Below are positions 25,985-35,267 of a DNA stretch of 64,000 nt, one piece after another; the first letter of the stretch is position 1; each line of letters opens with the position of its first letter. The notes below the pieces were generated by a model that worked only from the letters and a program-made list of their open reading frames with translations, was not told where the DNA came from and did no database searches. The position numbers and the translations under genes are program-made. Location of the stretch: NCBI RefSeq assembly GCF_902833645.1, contig NZ_CADFGE010000010.1, positions 62,001-126,000 of the forward strand. The letters run 5' to 3'. Source of the DNA: Paraburkholderia fungorum (GTDB taxonomy: Bacteria > Pseudomonadota > Gammaproteobacteria > Burkholderiales > Burkholderiaceae).

Positions 25985-27433
25985 TCAGGCGACGTCGGCC
26001 CGGTCGCGCTGCCAGACGCTCTGTGCGTAGACCGACTCGTCGAAATCCGCGGCGATATCGCCATGAATACGCGCTGCATGCGCGTCCAGATCGGCGAGAA
26101 ACAGATCGCGGCTGATGCGCTGGACCACGGCGGGAATGTCGCGCTTCATGCTCGGCACGTCGCCGACCGGCAAGCCGAAACTAACGAAGGCCGCCGGGTT
26201 GTAGACGTGAATGTTCTTCAAATAAGGCGCTTCGCCCTCAACCTTTTCGAGGTATTCGAGCGCGGCGCCGAGATACGGATGCGCGCCAAGCGCGTCGTCG
26301 CTATCGCCGGCGGCGGGCACGTATTGATCGCGCCACAGGCGGACATGTCCGGCGATCTGCGCCAGTTCCGGCCGCAGCGCGAGATCGATGGCGTAACCCG
26401 TGCCGGCAATCACGAAATCGAATGTCAGCGACTCCCCCGCAACCTCGGTTTCGACGCGCCCGTTCCTGACGTCGACGTGCGACCACTGCGTGCCGGGATG
26501 CAGATGAAAGTTCGGAAAGCGCGTGACGCGCTCCACCGCGTCGAGCGGCGGTGTCGAACCGGCGCGGCGAAAGCGTCGCGCCTGTGACCAGCGAACCGCG
26601 TCCGGCAGATGGAAATAGTTGTCGTACGCACCGGGATAGGCGCGAGCGCGAGTCACCGGCACCGAAGCAATCCGCTCACGCCGCGCGAACAGATGGACCT
26701 GCCCTGCGCCGGCTTCGAGCGCCGTTGCTGCAGCATCGAACGCGGAGGCCGCGCCGCCGATCACCGCGACGGATTTACCGCGCAGCGCGGCGAAATCGAT
26801 TGCCTCGGAGGTGTGGGCAAGCAAGGTGGACGGCAGCGTTTTCAGCACGGCAGGAATGTTGGGACCGCCATTGCCCGCGACGCCGTTGCCGAGCACGATC
26901 TTGCGCGCCGTCTCCACGACGCTCCGAACCGTGCCGCCGTCACGCACGTCCAGATGCAAACGGAAATGCTCACCCGCCGGTTCGATTCGCGTGAGGCGGG
27001 TGCCGTAGCGAATCGGAATCTCGAGGAAATGCCGGTACCACGCGAGATATTCCGCCCAGCGCGTACGTGGAATCCGATCGATTTCGCCATAAGACTCGGC
27101 ACCGAAGCGCGCTTCATACCATGCCTGAAAGCTCAACCCCGGCAGCCCCCCTTCGGGACCCACCAACGATTTCGGGGTACGCAGCTTGTTCATGCGGGCG
27201 CGATTCAGCCAGACGCCCGATTGGCCTTCATCGGCGGCGGCATCGATCACGCTGACCTGACCGATGCCGGCGCGTTGCAGAGCAAAGGCGAACGCCGTGC
27301 CGGATTGTCCGCCGCCGACAATCACGACGTTATGGTCAATGCCCTCGCGTGGCGGAACCCAGTTGTCGGGTGCCGGACCAATCAGCCGAAGTGTGTCGAG
27401 CGCATGCTGATCGGAGTGAGTGATTTGCGTCAT
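25985..27433 (-). CDS. FAD/NAD(P)-dependent monooxygenase-like protein
   Basis: The 482-residue protein has an N-terminal FAD-binding GxGxxG-type motif (VVIVGGGQSGTAFAFALQ) near residue 38. A second dinucleotide motif appears in SVAVIGGAASAFDAAATAL near residue 230. This two-Rossmann layout is that of flavin-containing and Baeyer-Villiger-type monooxygenases. Being first in an operon with a sulfonate importer and sulfite dehydrogenase, it may oxidise the imported compound; that is inference, and the substrate is unknown. ATG 27433 is used rather than a GTG 33 bases upstream. Confidence 0.82.
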   Translation of the reverse strand: MTQITHSDQHALDTLRLIGPAPDNWVPPREGIDHNVVIVGGGQSGTAFAFALQRAGIGQVSVIDAAADEGQSGVWLNRARMNKLRTPKSLVGPEGGLPGLSFQAWYEARFGAESYGEIDRIPRTRWAEYLAWYRHFLEIPIRYGTRLTRIEPAGEHFRLHLDVRDGGTVRSVVETARKIVLGNGVAGNGGPNIPAVLKTLPSTLLAHTSEAIDFAALRGKSVAVIGGAASAFDAAATALEAGAGQVHLFARRERIASVPVTRARAYPGAYDNYFHLPDAVRWSQARRFRRAGSTPPLDAVERVTRFPNFHLHPGTQWSHVDVRNGRVETEVAGESLTFDFVIAGTGYAIDLALRPELAQIAGHVRLWRDQYVPAAGDSDDALGAHPYLGAALEYLEKVEGEAPYLKNIHVYNPAAFVSFGLPVGDVPSMKRDIPAVVQRISRDLFLADLDAHAARIHGDIAADFDESVYAQSVWQRDRADVA

Positions 27434-27742
27434 GGAGTCGGGTATGGCCAGAGAGTTGAACTGCACACGGATACGTCGAAACCGGATGGCACGGCCATCG
27501 GACGATCAAGTATCGCGGCGCCGCGGGCTTACCCAAACCAACAAATTTCGCTTTGCTTATTTGTTTCGGGGCGGTCGGCGTCCATTCGACCCCTGTCAGG
27601 AAAAACGAGCACTTTAATCGCATAGCGATTAATTGCATTTCAATGCGATTTTTTTACTTCTATGCTTTTTCTCAGGCAGCGCTGGTTCGTCCCATACGGG
27701 TCGCAGCCGAGTCGAAGCCGCCGCCCGATCAAGGAACCGGAA
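27434..27742. other. Divergent regulatory region between the sulfur operon and the hydroxy-acid module
   Basis: The 309-bp region holds no gene. It contains an AT-rich element at 27543-27560, similar to one upstream of the porin at 58109-58125, and repeated ATCGC-type elements at 27616-27650. AAGGA before 27743 is the ribosome binding site of the plus-strand gene. Confidence 0.6.
27616..27650. promoter_or_regulatory. Candidate IclR-type operator region
   Basis: AATCGC-ATA-GCGATT is a perfect 15-bp palindrome at 27616-27630, and AATGCGATT follows at 27642-27650. The nonamer AATGCGATT recurs at 35217-35225 between the divergent iclR-like and oxidase genes. The shared element fits control of both units by the IclR-type protein, but this is inference. 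Confidence 0.45.
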
Positions 27743-29170
27743 ATGAGCCCAGTCGCGCCCTTGTTAGCCAGCCTGCAAACCGAACTCGGAGCGGACGCGA
27801 TCCTCAGCGCCGAAGCCGACCTCGACGGCTTCATCGAGGATTGGCGCGGCCGCTACAAGGCGCCGGCGCTCTGCGTTGCGCTGCCCTCGACGACGGCGCA
27901 GGTGTCCGCGGTGGTCCGCCTGTGCGCGGCGCAAGGCGTACCGGTCCTGCCGCAAGGCGGCAACACCAGCCTGTGCGGCGGCGCCGTGCCCGCGAGCGAA
28001 GGCGCCCGGCCGGTCATCGTCAACCTGTCGCGGATGCGCCGGATCCGCTCGATCGACACGGCCAACGGCTCGATGGAAGTCGAAGCCGGCTGCGTGCTGA
28101 AGACCGTGCAGGATGCCGCCGCGGCCGAACAGCGGCTCTACCCGGTAAGCCTCGGCGCCGAAGGCTCATGCCAGATCGGCGGCAATCTGTCGACGAATGC
28201 GGGCGGCACCGGCGTTCTGCGCTACGGCAATACGCGCGACAACGTGCTCGGTCTCGAAGTCGTACTCGCCGACGGCACGATCTGGAACGGCCTGCGGGCG
28301 CTGCGCAAGGACAACACCGGCCTCGATCTGAAGCATCTGTTCATCGGCACCGAAGGCACACTCGGCATCATCACGGCGGCCACGCTGAAGCTGCATCCGC
28401 TGCCGACGCATCACGCGCTTGCATGGTTCGCGCCCGTCGACCCGGCGGCCGCGCTGCGTGTTCTCAGCCTGTTTCAGGCCGCCTGCGGCGCGCGCCTGAA
28501 TGCGTTCGAGATGATCAACCGCCGCCAGCTCGAACTCGTGATCGAACACGTGCCCGAGCGCCGCAATCCGCTTGGCGAACTGCACGACTGGCACGTGCTG
28601 GTCGAACTCGCGGACACCCGCGGCGGCGAGGAAATGGCAGAACTGCTGCAACACACGCTCGAACAGGCCGCCGCTGACGGCCTGATTGCCGACGCCGTGC
28701 TCGCCAGTAACGACACCCAGCGCGCCGCGCTTTGGGAGATTCGCCACAGCGTGTCCGAGGCGAACAAGAAAGGCGGCGTGGGCTTAACGACCGATTGCGC
28801 GGTGCCGGTGTCCGCGGTCCCCGCTTTCATCGAGCAGGCCACGCGCGCGGTCCATGCGCTCGTCCCTGGTCTCGAGATTCTGGTGGTCGCCCATCTCGGC
28901 GACGGCAACGCGCACTTCATTCCGTTCTTCAGCTTCGACGCATGGCGTGAATTAGCGGACCCCGCTGCGATGGCTACCGCTATGCGCCGCTGCGTGAACG
29001 ACGTCGCGCACGAATTGCACGGCACGTTCAGCGCCGAACACGGTGTCGGCCAGACCGGACTCAGCGAAATGGCTCACTACAAATCCGCCGCCGAACTGAC
29101 GTTGATGCGCGCGGTAAAACAGGCGCTCGATCCGCAGGAGCTGTTCAACCCCGGCCGGTTGCTGCCGTGA
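27743..29170 (+). CDS. FAD-binding 2-hydroxyacid dehydrogenase (GlcD/D-lactate or D-2-hydroxyglutarate type)
   Basis: The 475-residue protein has the PCMH/FAD_binding_4 core with VPVLPQGGNTSLCGGAVP near residue 70 and the segment CQIGGNLSTNAGGTGVLRYG. The C-terminal FAD-oxidase domain includes VAHLGDGNAHF and ends FSAEHGVGQTGLSEMAHYKS then FNPGRLLP. Such enzymes oxidise D-2-hydroxy acids to 2-oxo acids. ATG 27743 follows AAGGA by seven bases. It is the first gene of a plus-strand module with an ABC importer. Confidence 0.9.
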   Translation: MSPVAPLLASLQTELGADAILSAEADLDGFIEDWRGRYKAPALCVALPSTTAQVSAVVRLCAAQGVPVLPQGGNTSLCGGAVPASEGARPVIVNLSRMRRIRSIDTANGSMEVEAGCVLKTVQDAAAAEQRLYPVSLGAEGSCQIGGNLSTNAGGTGVLRYGNTRDNVLGLEVVLADGTIWNGLRALRKDNTGLDLKHLFIGTEGTLGIITAATLKLHPLPTHHALAWFAPVDPAAALRVLSLFQAACGARLNAFEMINRRQLELVIEHVPERRNPLGELHDWHVLVELADTRGGEEMAELLQHTLEQAAADGLIADAVLASNDTQRAALWEIRHSVSEANKKGGVGLTTDCAVPVSAVPAFIEQATRAVHALVPGLEILVVAHLGDGNAHFIPFFSFDAWRELADPAAMATAMRRCVNDVAHELHGTFSAEHGVGQTGLSEMAHYKSAAELTLMRAVKQALDPQELFNPGRLLP

Positions 29171-29268
29171 CGCCCTGCCCGGTGAACCGCCGCACGGTTT
29201 GAATTTTCGCCTTTCCGGTCTTTCGCTTATCCACGCTTCCCACGCTTGCCACTTTCCCTGGAGTCGTC

Positions 29269-30366
29269 ATGAAAAAGCAGCCCACACGCGATCAGATTCA
29301 GCAACCCGGCCGCCGCACGGCCATCAAGGCGGCGCTGGCAGGCACGGCGGCGGTCGCCTTCCCGTTCGTCTGGACACCGTCGCGCGCGGCCGGCAAACGG
29401 ATCGTGATTCGTGACGACGGCGGTATCTATACGAAGGCCTACGGCGCGGTGTTCTACCGGCCGTTCACCGAGAAGACCGGCATCGAAGTGGTCGGCGTGC
29501 AGGCCAACGCCGAACCGACCGCGCTGATCAAGAGCATGGTCGACACCGGCAGCTATACCTGGGACATGGCGAAGATCAGCCAGCCGGCGATTCTTCTGCT
29601 GACCGGCGGCGGCAAGGACTACCTCGAAAAACACGGACTCGAATCCGATCCGGTGATCGCCAAGATTCCTAAGCAATATATGTCGCCGTATGGCGTGGGC
29701 ACCAATATCTACACCACCGTGCTCGCTTACCGCACCGACGCGTTCAAGGGCCGCAAGGCGCCGGCCTCATGGGCCGATATGTGGAACGTGAAGGACTTCC
29801 CGGGCCGCCGCGGCCTGCGCAAGTATCCGTTCGACACGATGGAACAAGCCTTGATGGCCGACGGCGTAGCGACCGGCCAGGTCTATCCCTGCAACCTGGA
29901 CCGCGGCTTCGCGAGCCTCACGAAGATCGCGAAACACGTCGACGTGTGGTGGACCACCGGCGCACAGGTCGAACAGATGCTGGGTTCAGGCGAAGTGGAC
30001 ATGATCAGCACGTGGGTGTCACGGGCGCAGTCGGCGATCGCCAATGGGGCGCCCGTCGGTATCGTCTGGAACCAGAATATCTGGGGGGTCGACAACTGGT
30101 CGATCCTGAAGGGCTCGCCGAACGCCGATGCATGCCGCGAGTTCATCAAGTTCGCCGCCGATCCGAAGCGCCAGGCCGCGCTGGTCGACTATTTCCCGGC
30201 GGGCGTTACGCAACCCGAAGCCTTCAATTTCATCAAGCCGGAGATCGCGAAAAACTGCCCGACTTATCCGCAGAACATGACCAACGGTCTGCATATCGAT
30301 GCGAAGTACTGGCAGGAAAACCAGAGCGTCGCGCTCGAGCGGTTCAATCGCTGGATCCTGACGTAA
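29269..30366 (+). CDS. ABC transporter substrate-binding protein, spermidine/putrescine type (PotD-like)
   Basis: The 365-residue protein has a twin-arginine signal (GRRTAIKAALAGTAAVAF) with cleavage near SRAAG. The body has the family-1 solute-binding fold, with YTWDMAKISQPAILLL and PYGVGTNIYTTVLAYR. It belongs to the PotD/extracellular solute-binding 1 group, which also serves many other amines and sugars. It stands directly before its ATPase and fused permease. Substrate unknown; the neighbouring hydroxy-acid enzymes suggest a hydroxy-acid or related compound. Confidence 0.88.
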   Translation: MKKQPTRDQIQQPGRRTAIKAALAGTAAVAFPFVWTPSRAAGKRIVIRDDGGIYTKAYGAVFYRPFTEKTGIEVVGVQANAEPTALIKSMVDTGSYTWDMAKISQPAILLLTGGGKDYLEKHGLESDPVIAKIPKQYMSPYGVGTNIYTTVLAYRTDAFKGRKAPASWADMWNVKDFPGRRGLRKYPFDTMEQALMADGVATGQVYPCNLDRGFASLTKIAKHVDVWWTTGAQVEQMLGSGEVDMISTWVSRAQSAIANGAPVGIVWNQNIWGVDNWSILKGSPNADACREFIKFAADPKRQAALVDYFPAGVTQPEAFNFIKPEIAKNCPTYPQNMTNGLHIDAKYWQENQSVALERFNRWILT

Positions 30367-30409
30367 GCGCGCCGCCGCTCCCTGTCACCTTTTCACGGAG
30401 GCCGATTTC

Positions 30410-31507
30410 ATGTCCGCTTCGAATCTTCAGATCACGGGACTCAGCAAACGCTACGGCGATTTCGTCGCGCTCGCGCCGACCAGTCTCGACGTCGCCGAGG
30501 GCGAATTCCTGACCTTGCTCGGGCCGAGCGGCTCAGGCAAGACCACCCTGCTCAGCCTGATTGCCGGCCTCGCGCTGCCCGATGAAGGCCAGATTCGCAT
30601 CAATGGGGTGGACGTGACGTACGGCGCGCCGTATGAACGCGACATCGGCATGGTGTTTCAGAACTATGCGCTGTTCCCGCACATGACGGTCGCGCAGAAC
30701 ATCGCGTTCCCGCTGCAGATGCGCAAGACCGACGCCAAGGCCACTCAGGACAAGGTGATGCAGGCGCTGGAAATGGTGCACCTGCCGCATGTGGCGCAAC
30801 GCTATCCACGCGAGCTGTCCGGCGGCCAGCAGCAACGGATCGCGCTCGCGCGCTGCATGGTCTACCGGCCGTCGATCATTCTGATGGACGAGCCGCTCGG
30901 CGCGCTCGACAAGAAACTGCGCGATCACATGCAGCTCGAAATCAAACGCATCCATCGCGAACTCGGTACGACGATCGTCTACGTAACGCACGATCAGGAA
31001 GAGGCCATGACCATGTCGGACCGCATCTGCCTGATGAACGCGGGTTCGATCGCTCAACTCGGCACGCCGGCCGATCTGTATTTCCGGCCCAACAGCGTGT
31101 TTGTCGCGGACTTTCTCGGCGAATCGAATCTGCTCGACGCGGTCGTTACGAGCCGGGCGGGCGATCAGGTGCAGATCAGCGTGCAAGGCGTCGCAAAAGG
31201 CGAGGCGATGGCCTACGACCCGGTGATCGGCAACGGCAAGACCGTCAAACTGATGCTGCGTCCGCAGAACCTGCGCGTGCACGACGGGGCGAGCACCGAC
31301 CCAGGCAGCGGCGGCAGCCTGTCGGCGAAACTCACCGACATCATGGTGACCGGCAGCATGACGAAGCTCTATCTCGAGCCGCATACCGCCAACGCCGCGC
31401 CGCTCGTCGCCGCCTTCCCGACCAACCGTTTCGGCAGCCACTACGAAGTCGGGCAAACGCTCGGCCTGTCGTGGCTCGCCGCCGACGCCGTCGCGATCGC
31501 GGGGTAA
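30410..31507 (+). CDS. ABC transporter ATPase, PotA-like
   Basis: The 365-residue protein has Walker A LLGPSGSGKTTLLSLIAG, signature ELSGGQQQRIALARC, Walker B IILMDEPLGALD and the C-terminal TOBE domain (about residues 270-350). This matches PotA. CACGGAGG precedes ATG 30410 at good spacing. It is followed after three bases by the permease gene. Confidence 0.94.
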   Translation: MSASNLQITGLSKRYGDFVALAPTSLDVAEGEFLTLLGPSGSGKTTLLSLIAGLALPDEGQIRINGVDVTYGAPYERDIGMVFQNYALFPHMTVAQNIAFPLQMRKTDAKATQDKVMQALEMVHLPHVAQRYPRELSGGQQQRIALARCMVYRPSIILMDEPLGALDKKLRDHMQLEIKRIHRELGTTIVYVTHDQEEAMTMSDRICLMNAGSIAQLGTPADLYFRPNSVFVADFLGESNLLDAVVTSRAGDQVQISVQGVAKGEAMAYDPVIGNGKTVKLMLRPQNLRVHDGASTDPGSGGSLSAKLTDIMVTGSMTKLYLEPHTANAAPLVAAFPTNRFGSHYEVGQTLGLSWLAADAVAIAG

Positions 31508-31510
31508 GCG

Positions 31511-33346
31511 ATGAACCATTCCGCTCTGAGCGCGCGCCCTTCTCAACCGGCGGGACCGGCGCAGCCCATCCAGCCCGCGCCGCGCCGGGCCGCCTGGCGC
31601 GCGTGGCTGAAGCCCGGCGCGAAAGGCGCGCCGCTCGTCGTATTGCTGCTTGTGATGCTGGTCTATCCGGTCGGCCAGCTCCTGCTGCTCAGCATTCACA
31701 ACGACACCGGCTTCACGCTGATCGAATACAAGCGGCTGTTCGCGTCGTCCGTGTATGTGGACGTACTGCTGATCACGCTGAAAGTGTCGTTATGGACCAC
31801 GTTTTTCTCCGTGCTGACCGGTTATCCGATCGCGTATCTGATTTCGACGGCGAGCCGGGCGCGTAAGAACCGGCTGCTGTTCTGGGTCCTGCTGTCGTTC
31901 TGGACCAGCTTTCTCGTGCGCACCTTTGCATGGGTCGTGCTGCTCGGGCGCAACGGCGTCATCAATCAACTGCTGCTCAAACTCGGCATCATCGACGCAC
32001 CGCTGAGCCTGCTCTATCACTTTTCCAGCGTGATCGTCGGCATGGTGCATGCGCTGATGCCGCTCGCGGTGCTGACCATGCTGTCGGTCATGGAGAACAT
32101 CGACCGGCGCCTGCCGAGCGCCGCGGCCACGCTGGGCGCGCGTCCCGGCACCGTGTTCTGGAAGGTGTATTTCCCGCTGTCGCTGCCAGGCGTCGCGGCC
32201 GGCGCGCTGATGGTGTTCGTCACCGCGATCGGCTTCTTCATCACGCCGACGCTGCTGGGCGGCCGCCATCAAACGATGATCACCCAACTGATCATCGATC
32301 AGGTGATGCAGGCGCTGAACTGGGGCTTTGCCGGCGCGATTTCGGTGCTGCTGCTCGCGGTCGTGCTGGTCGTCTTCCTGGTGTACGACCGCATGGTGGG
32401 CCTCTCGACCATGGCGGGCGAAAGCGCGGGCGCGAAAGGCTCACGCGCGGGCGGCTGGAGCCGCAAGCTCGGCGAGCTGATCCTGAGCGCGCTCGGCAAT
32501 GCAACGGACGCCTTGCTCGCCATCCTGCCCCGCTCGCACGCAGGCCGCAAACGCAGTGCGTCGGGCAGCGGCGAAAGCCTGACGCTGCGAGTGATCGTTT
32601 TTCTGCTGCTGGTGTTTCTCAGCGCACCGGCCTTCCTGATGATCCCACTGTCGTTCGATTCGGCTTCCGGGCTGGCATGGCCGCCGCACGGATTCTCGCT
32701 GCAATGGTATCGGCAGATCGTCGATTCGCCGCTGTGGATGCAGGCGATCACACGCTCGATGCTGGTGGGGCTCGGCACCGGTTTGCTGTCGATGCTGATC
32801 GGTACGCCCGCCGCATTCCTGCTGGTGCGCGGCGGCATGCGCGGCAAGGCGGCCATACTGGCTTTTGTGCTCTCGCCGATCGTCGTGCCGCGCATGATCA
32901 TCGCGGTCGGCATCTTCTATTTCTTCGCGAAGATCGGCCTCGTCGGCTCGTCGCTCGGTCTGGTGCTGGCTCACACGACGGTCGCGGTGCCCTACGTCGT
33001 GATCACAATGATGGCCGTGCTGCGCAACTACGACACCCGTCTCGATCTGGCCGCGCAGAGCATGGGCGCGCGTCCGTGGGCCACCCTGCGCCGCGTCACC
33101 TTTCCGATTCTGGGCGCGGGTTTGATGTCCTCGTTCCTGTTCGCGTTCGCGACCTCGTTCGATGAACTGACCATCGCGCTCTTCACCTCGGGCGGCCTCA
33201 GTACGACCTTGCCCAAGCAGTTCTGGGACGAAATCACGATGCAGATCTCGCCGGTCATCGCTGCCGTATCGACCTGCCTCTTCATCTTTATCGCGACGCT
33301 CATCTGGGTCGCGGACCGTTTACGCCGGCGCAGCCTCGCCGCCTGA
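31511..33346 (+). CDS. Fused double permease of the PotB-PotC type
   Basis: The 611-residue protein contains two complete permease modules that are usually separate. The first has an EAA-like loop near residue 200 (AAATLGARPGTVFWKVYFP), and the second has one near residue 512 (AAQSMGARPWATLRRVTFP). A charged Gly/Ser/Arg-rich linker joins them (about residues 300-350). Both halves carry several membrane helices. The fusion would give a fixed one-to-one pairing of the two permease halves. Confidence 0.9.
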   Translation: MNHSALSARPSQPAGPAQPIQPAPRRAAWRAWLKPGAKGAPLVVLLLVMLVYPVGQLLLLSIHNDTGFTLIEYKRLFASSVYVDVLLITLKVSLWTTFFSVLTGYPIAYLISTASRARKNRLLFWVLLSFWTSFLVRTFAWVVLLGRNGVINQLLLKLGIIDAPLSLLYHFSSVIVGMVHALMPLAVLTMLSVMENIDRRLPSAAATLGARPGTVFWKVYFPLSLPGVAAGALMVFVTAIGFFITPTLLGGRHQTMITQLIIDQVMQALNWGFAGAISVLLLAVVLVVFLVYDRMVGLSTMAGESAGAKGSRAGGWSRKLGELILSALGNATDALLAILPRSHAGRKRSASGSGESLTLRVIVFLLLVFLSAPAFLMIPLSFDSASGLAWPPHGFSLQWYRQIVDSPLWMQAITRSMLVGLGTGLLSMLIGTPAAFLLVRGGMRGKAAILAFVLSPIVVPRMIIAVGIFYFFAKIGLVGSSLGLVLAHTTVAVPYVVITMMAVLRNYDTRLDLAAQSMGARPWATLRRVTFPILGAGLMSSFLFAFATSFDELTIALFTSGGLSTTLPKQFWDEITMQISPVIAAVSTCLFIFIATLIWVADRLRRRSLAA

Positions 33347-33371
33347 ACCCATTCATTCACCGAGACTCTTC

Positions 33372-34277
33372 ATGCTTTCAGCACAACAATTACGCGGCGT
33401 TCTGCCGGCCATTCCGACACCGGTCAACGCCGACGACACGATCGACAGCGGCGCGGCCCGCACCCTGATCCGCTATCTGCTCAAGCAGGGCGTGGACGGC
33501 CTCGTGCCGCTCGGCGGCACCGGCGAATACGGTGCGCTGGCGCGTGCCGAACGCATCCGCATGGCCGGCATCGCCGCCGAGGAAGTGGCCGGCAGCATCC
33601 CGGTGATCGCCGGCGTGCTCGACCCGGGGTATCACGATGCCATGCAGGCCGGCAAGGAATTCGCCGCAGCGGGTGCGGACGGCTTGCTGGTGCTGACGCC
33701 CTACTACACGAATCCGACCCAGGGCGGCATTCGCGACTACTTCCTGCGTTACGCCGACGAATCGCCGCTGCCGATCCTGATCTATGAGATTCCGTATCGC
33801 ACGCGCATTTCGATCGCGCCCGAAGTGCTGCACGAACTCTCGAAGCATGAGCGGATCATCGGCATGAAGGCGTGCAATACCGACATGTGGCACTTCCTGC
33901 GCACCGTGGCCGGCGTCGACGAATCGTTCTCGGTCTTGAGCGGCGAGGACACGCTGTTTCCGCTGCATGTCGCGGCGGGCGCGCGCGGCGGCATCGTGGT
34001 GACGGCCAGCCTGCTGCCGAGCGCGTGGCAAACGATCTATCGGCTCGCCGCCGAGGGCCGGACACAGGAGTCGCTGGCCCTGCACCGCAAGCTGATTCCG
34101 TTGATGAACCTGGCGTTTGCCGAAACCAATCCGGGGCCGATGAAATCGGTGATGGACCTGATCGGCGTGCATGCGCCGACGATGCTCGCGCCACTCGTGC
34201 AGGCCGCACCGGAGTTGTCGGCGAACCTGCGGGTCGAACTGGAAAAGCAGCTCGACGCGTTCGAGCGCCGGGCGTGA
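33372..34277 (+). CDS. DapA-family lyase/aldolase
   Basis: The 301-residue protein is a TIM-barrel of the dihydrodipicolinate synthase/N-acetylneuraminate lyase family. It has VPLGGTGEYGAL near residue 45 and the catalytic Tyr in ILIYEIPYRT near residue 137. The Schiff-base Lys lies in ERIIGMKACNTD near residue 166. Family members make or cleave 2-oxo acid aldols with pyruvate. Its place beside 2-hydroxyacid oxidoreductases suggests a catabolic aldolase rather than lysine biosynthesis; the substrate is not known. Confidence 0.9.
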   Translation: MLSAQQLRGVLPAIPTPVNADDTIDSGAARTLIRYLLKQGVDGLVPLGGTGEYGALARAERIRMAGIAAEEVAGSIPVIAGVLDPGYHDAMQAGKEFAAAGADGLLVLTPYYTNPTQGGIRDYFLRYADESPLPILIYEIPYRTRISIAPEVLHELSKHERIIGMKACNTDMWHFLRTVAGVDESFSVLSGEDTLFPLHVAAGARGGIVVTASLLPSAWQTIYRLAAEGRTQESLALHRKLIPLMNLAFAETNPGPMKSVMDLIGVHAPTMLAPLVQAAPELSANLRVELEKQLDAFERRA

Positions 34278-34314
34278 AAACTAAATGCGAGCTGAATGAG
34301 CGGTAAATAAGCGC

Positions 34315-35148
34315 TCAGCGCTGATAACCCGTGAGCCGCGACTTCGAGATCGACGTCGCGGCCACCTGCACGTGCTGCGCGAGTTCGGCTTCCACTTTCT
34401 CACGCGACCAGCGCGAGGTCGGCACCGAGATATTGATTGCGGCGACGCCCATGCCGCCGTGATCCGTCACCGGCGCGGCAACGGAAATATCGCCGAGCAC
34501 GGTTTCGTTCTCGACTACCGCGTAGCCGCGCCGGGCGACTTTGCGCACGCGTTCGAGCAGTTTGTCGGGATCGGTTTCGGTGTAGTGCGTAAGCGGTTCG
34601 AGGCGCGTTTGGGCGAGGATCTCGCGCACGCGGTCGTCGGACAGACGCGAGAGGATGGCGATGCCGGCAGCGGTGAACATGGCCGGCAAACGCGCCCCGA
34701 CCACGATGTCGATATTCACCAGATGCTGGCCGGGAAATCGCGCGACGAACACGATCTCATGCCCGTCGAGTTCCAGCAGATTGGTGGTCTCGCCAAGCCG
34801 CCGGCTGATGTCGAGCAGATACGGTGAAGCCTTGTCGATGAGCTCGTTGGCACGCACGTAGTTGTAGGAGAACTGCAGCACTTTCGTCGTGAGGCCGTAG
34901 TTGCGAGTGTCGGGCACGCGGTACAGATAACCGAGCGCTTCCAGCGTATGCACGAGACGCTGCGTAGCGCTGCGATCGAGGCCGGAGGCTCGCGCGATAT
35001 CGACGAGGGTCATGTGACGGTTCGGCCCGTCGAACGCGTGCAGTACCTGAAACGCCTTCGCGGTCGAGCCGACGAATAGCGACGAGCGCGGTGTCTCCGG
35101 TTCAGCCGCCCTGGTCTTGCGGACTGTGCCTCTGGCGTGTTCTGACAT
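34315..35148 (-). CDS. IclR-family transcriptional regulator
   Basis: The 277-residue protein has an N-terminal helix-turn-helix (VDIARASGLDRSATQRLVHTL near residues 50-70). The C-terminal effector domain contains ELDGHEIVFVARFPGQHLVNI and the signature-like YAVVENETVLGDISVAAPV. IclR regulators control catabolic operons in response to small acids. ATG 35148 is chosen; the longer frame upstream is Cys-rich and unlike the family. It is divergent from the FMN oxidase gene, and the 120-bp gap carries a candidate site. Confidence 0.93.
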   Translation of the reverse strand: MSEHARGTVRKTRAAEPETPRSSLFVGSTAKAFQVLHAFDGPNRHMTLVDIARASGLDRSATQRLVHTLEALGYLYRVPDTRNYGLTTKVLQFSYNYVRANELIDKASPYLLDISRRLGETTNLLELDGHEIVFVARFPGQHLVNIDIVVGARLPAMFTAAGIAILSRLSDDRVREILAQTRLEPLTHYTETDPDKLLERVRKVARRGYAVVENETVLGDISVAAPVTDHGGMGVAAINISVPTSRWSREKVEAELAQHVQVAATSISKSRLTGYQR

Positions 35149-35207
35149 GGTGGTAGCGCGGCCCTTAAGGCGAATCGAACAGATCGAGAAGATCGAATAG
35201 CAGTTAT

Positions 35208-35235
35208 CTCGATTGTAATGCGATTGAATCGGACA
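35208..35235. promoter_or_regulatory. Candidate IclR-type operator between divergent genes
   Basis: CGATTG occurs twice with AATGCGATT at 35217-35225, the same nonamer as upstream of the hydroxy-acid module at 27642-27650. It lies 33-60 bases upstream of the oxidase start and 60-87 bases upstream of the iclR-like start. Confidence 0.4.
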
Positions 35236-35267
35236 ACAGCAGCATATTTGAAGTCTGTGGAGCATTC

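Noticed and set aside
34278..34314. TGAGCG/CGCTCA hairpin between the DapA-like and iclR-like genes as a terminator
   Set aside because: The stem is only six pairs with a nine-base AT loop and no T-run, too weak to call.
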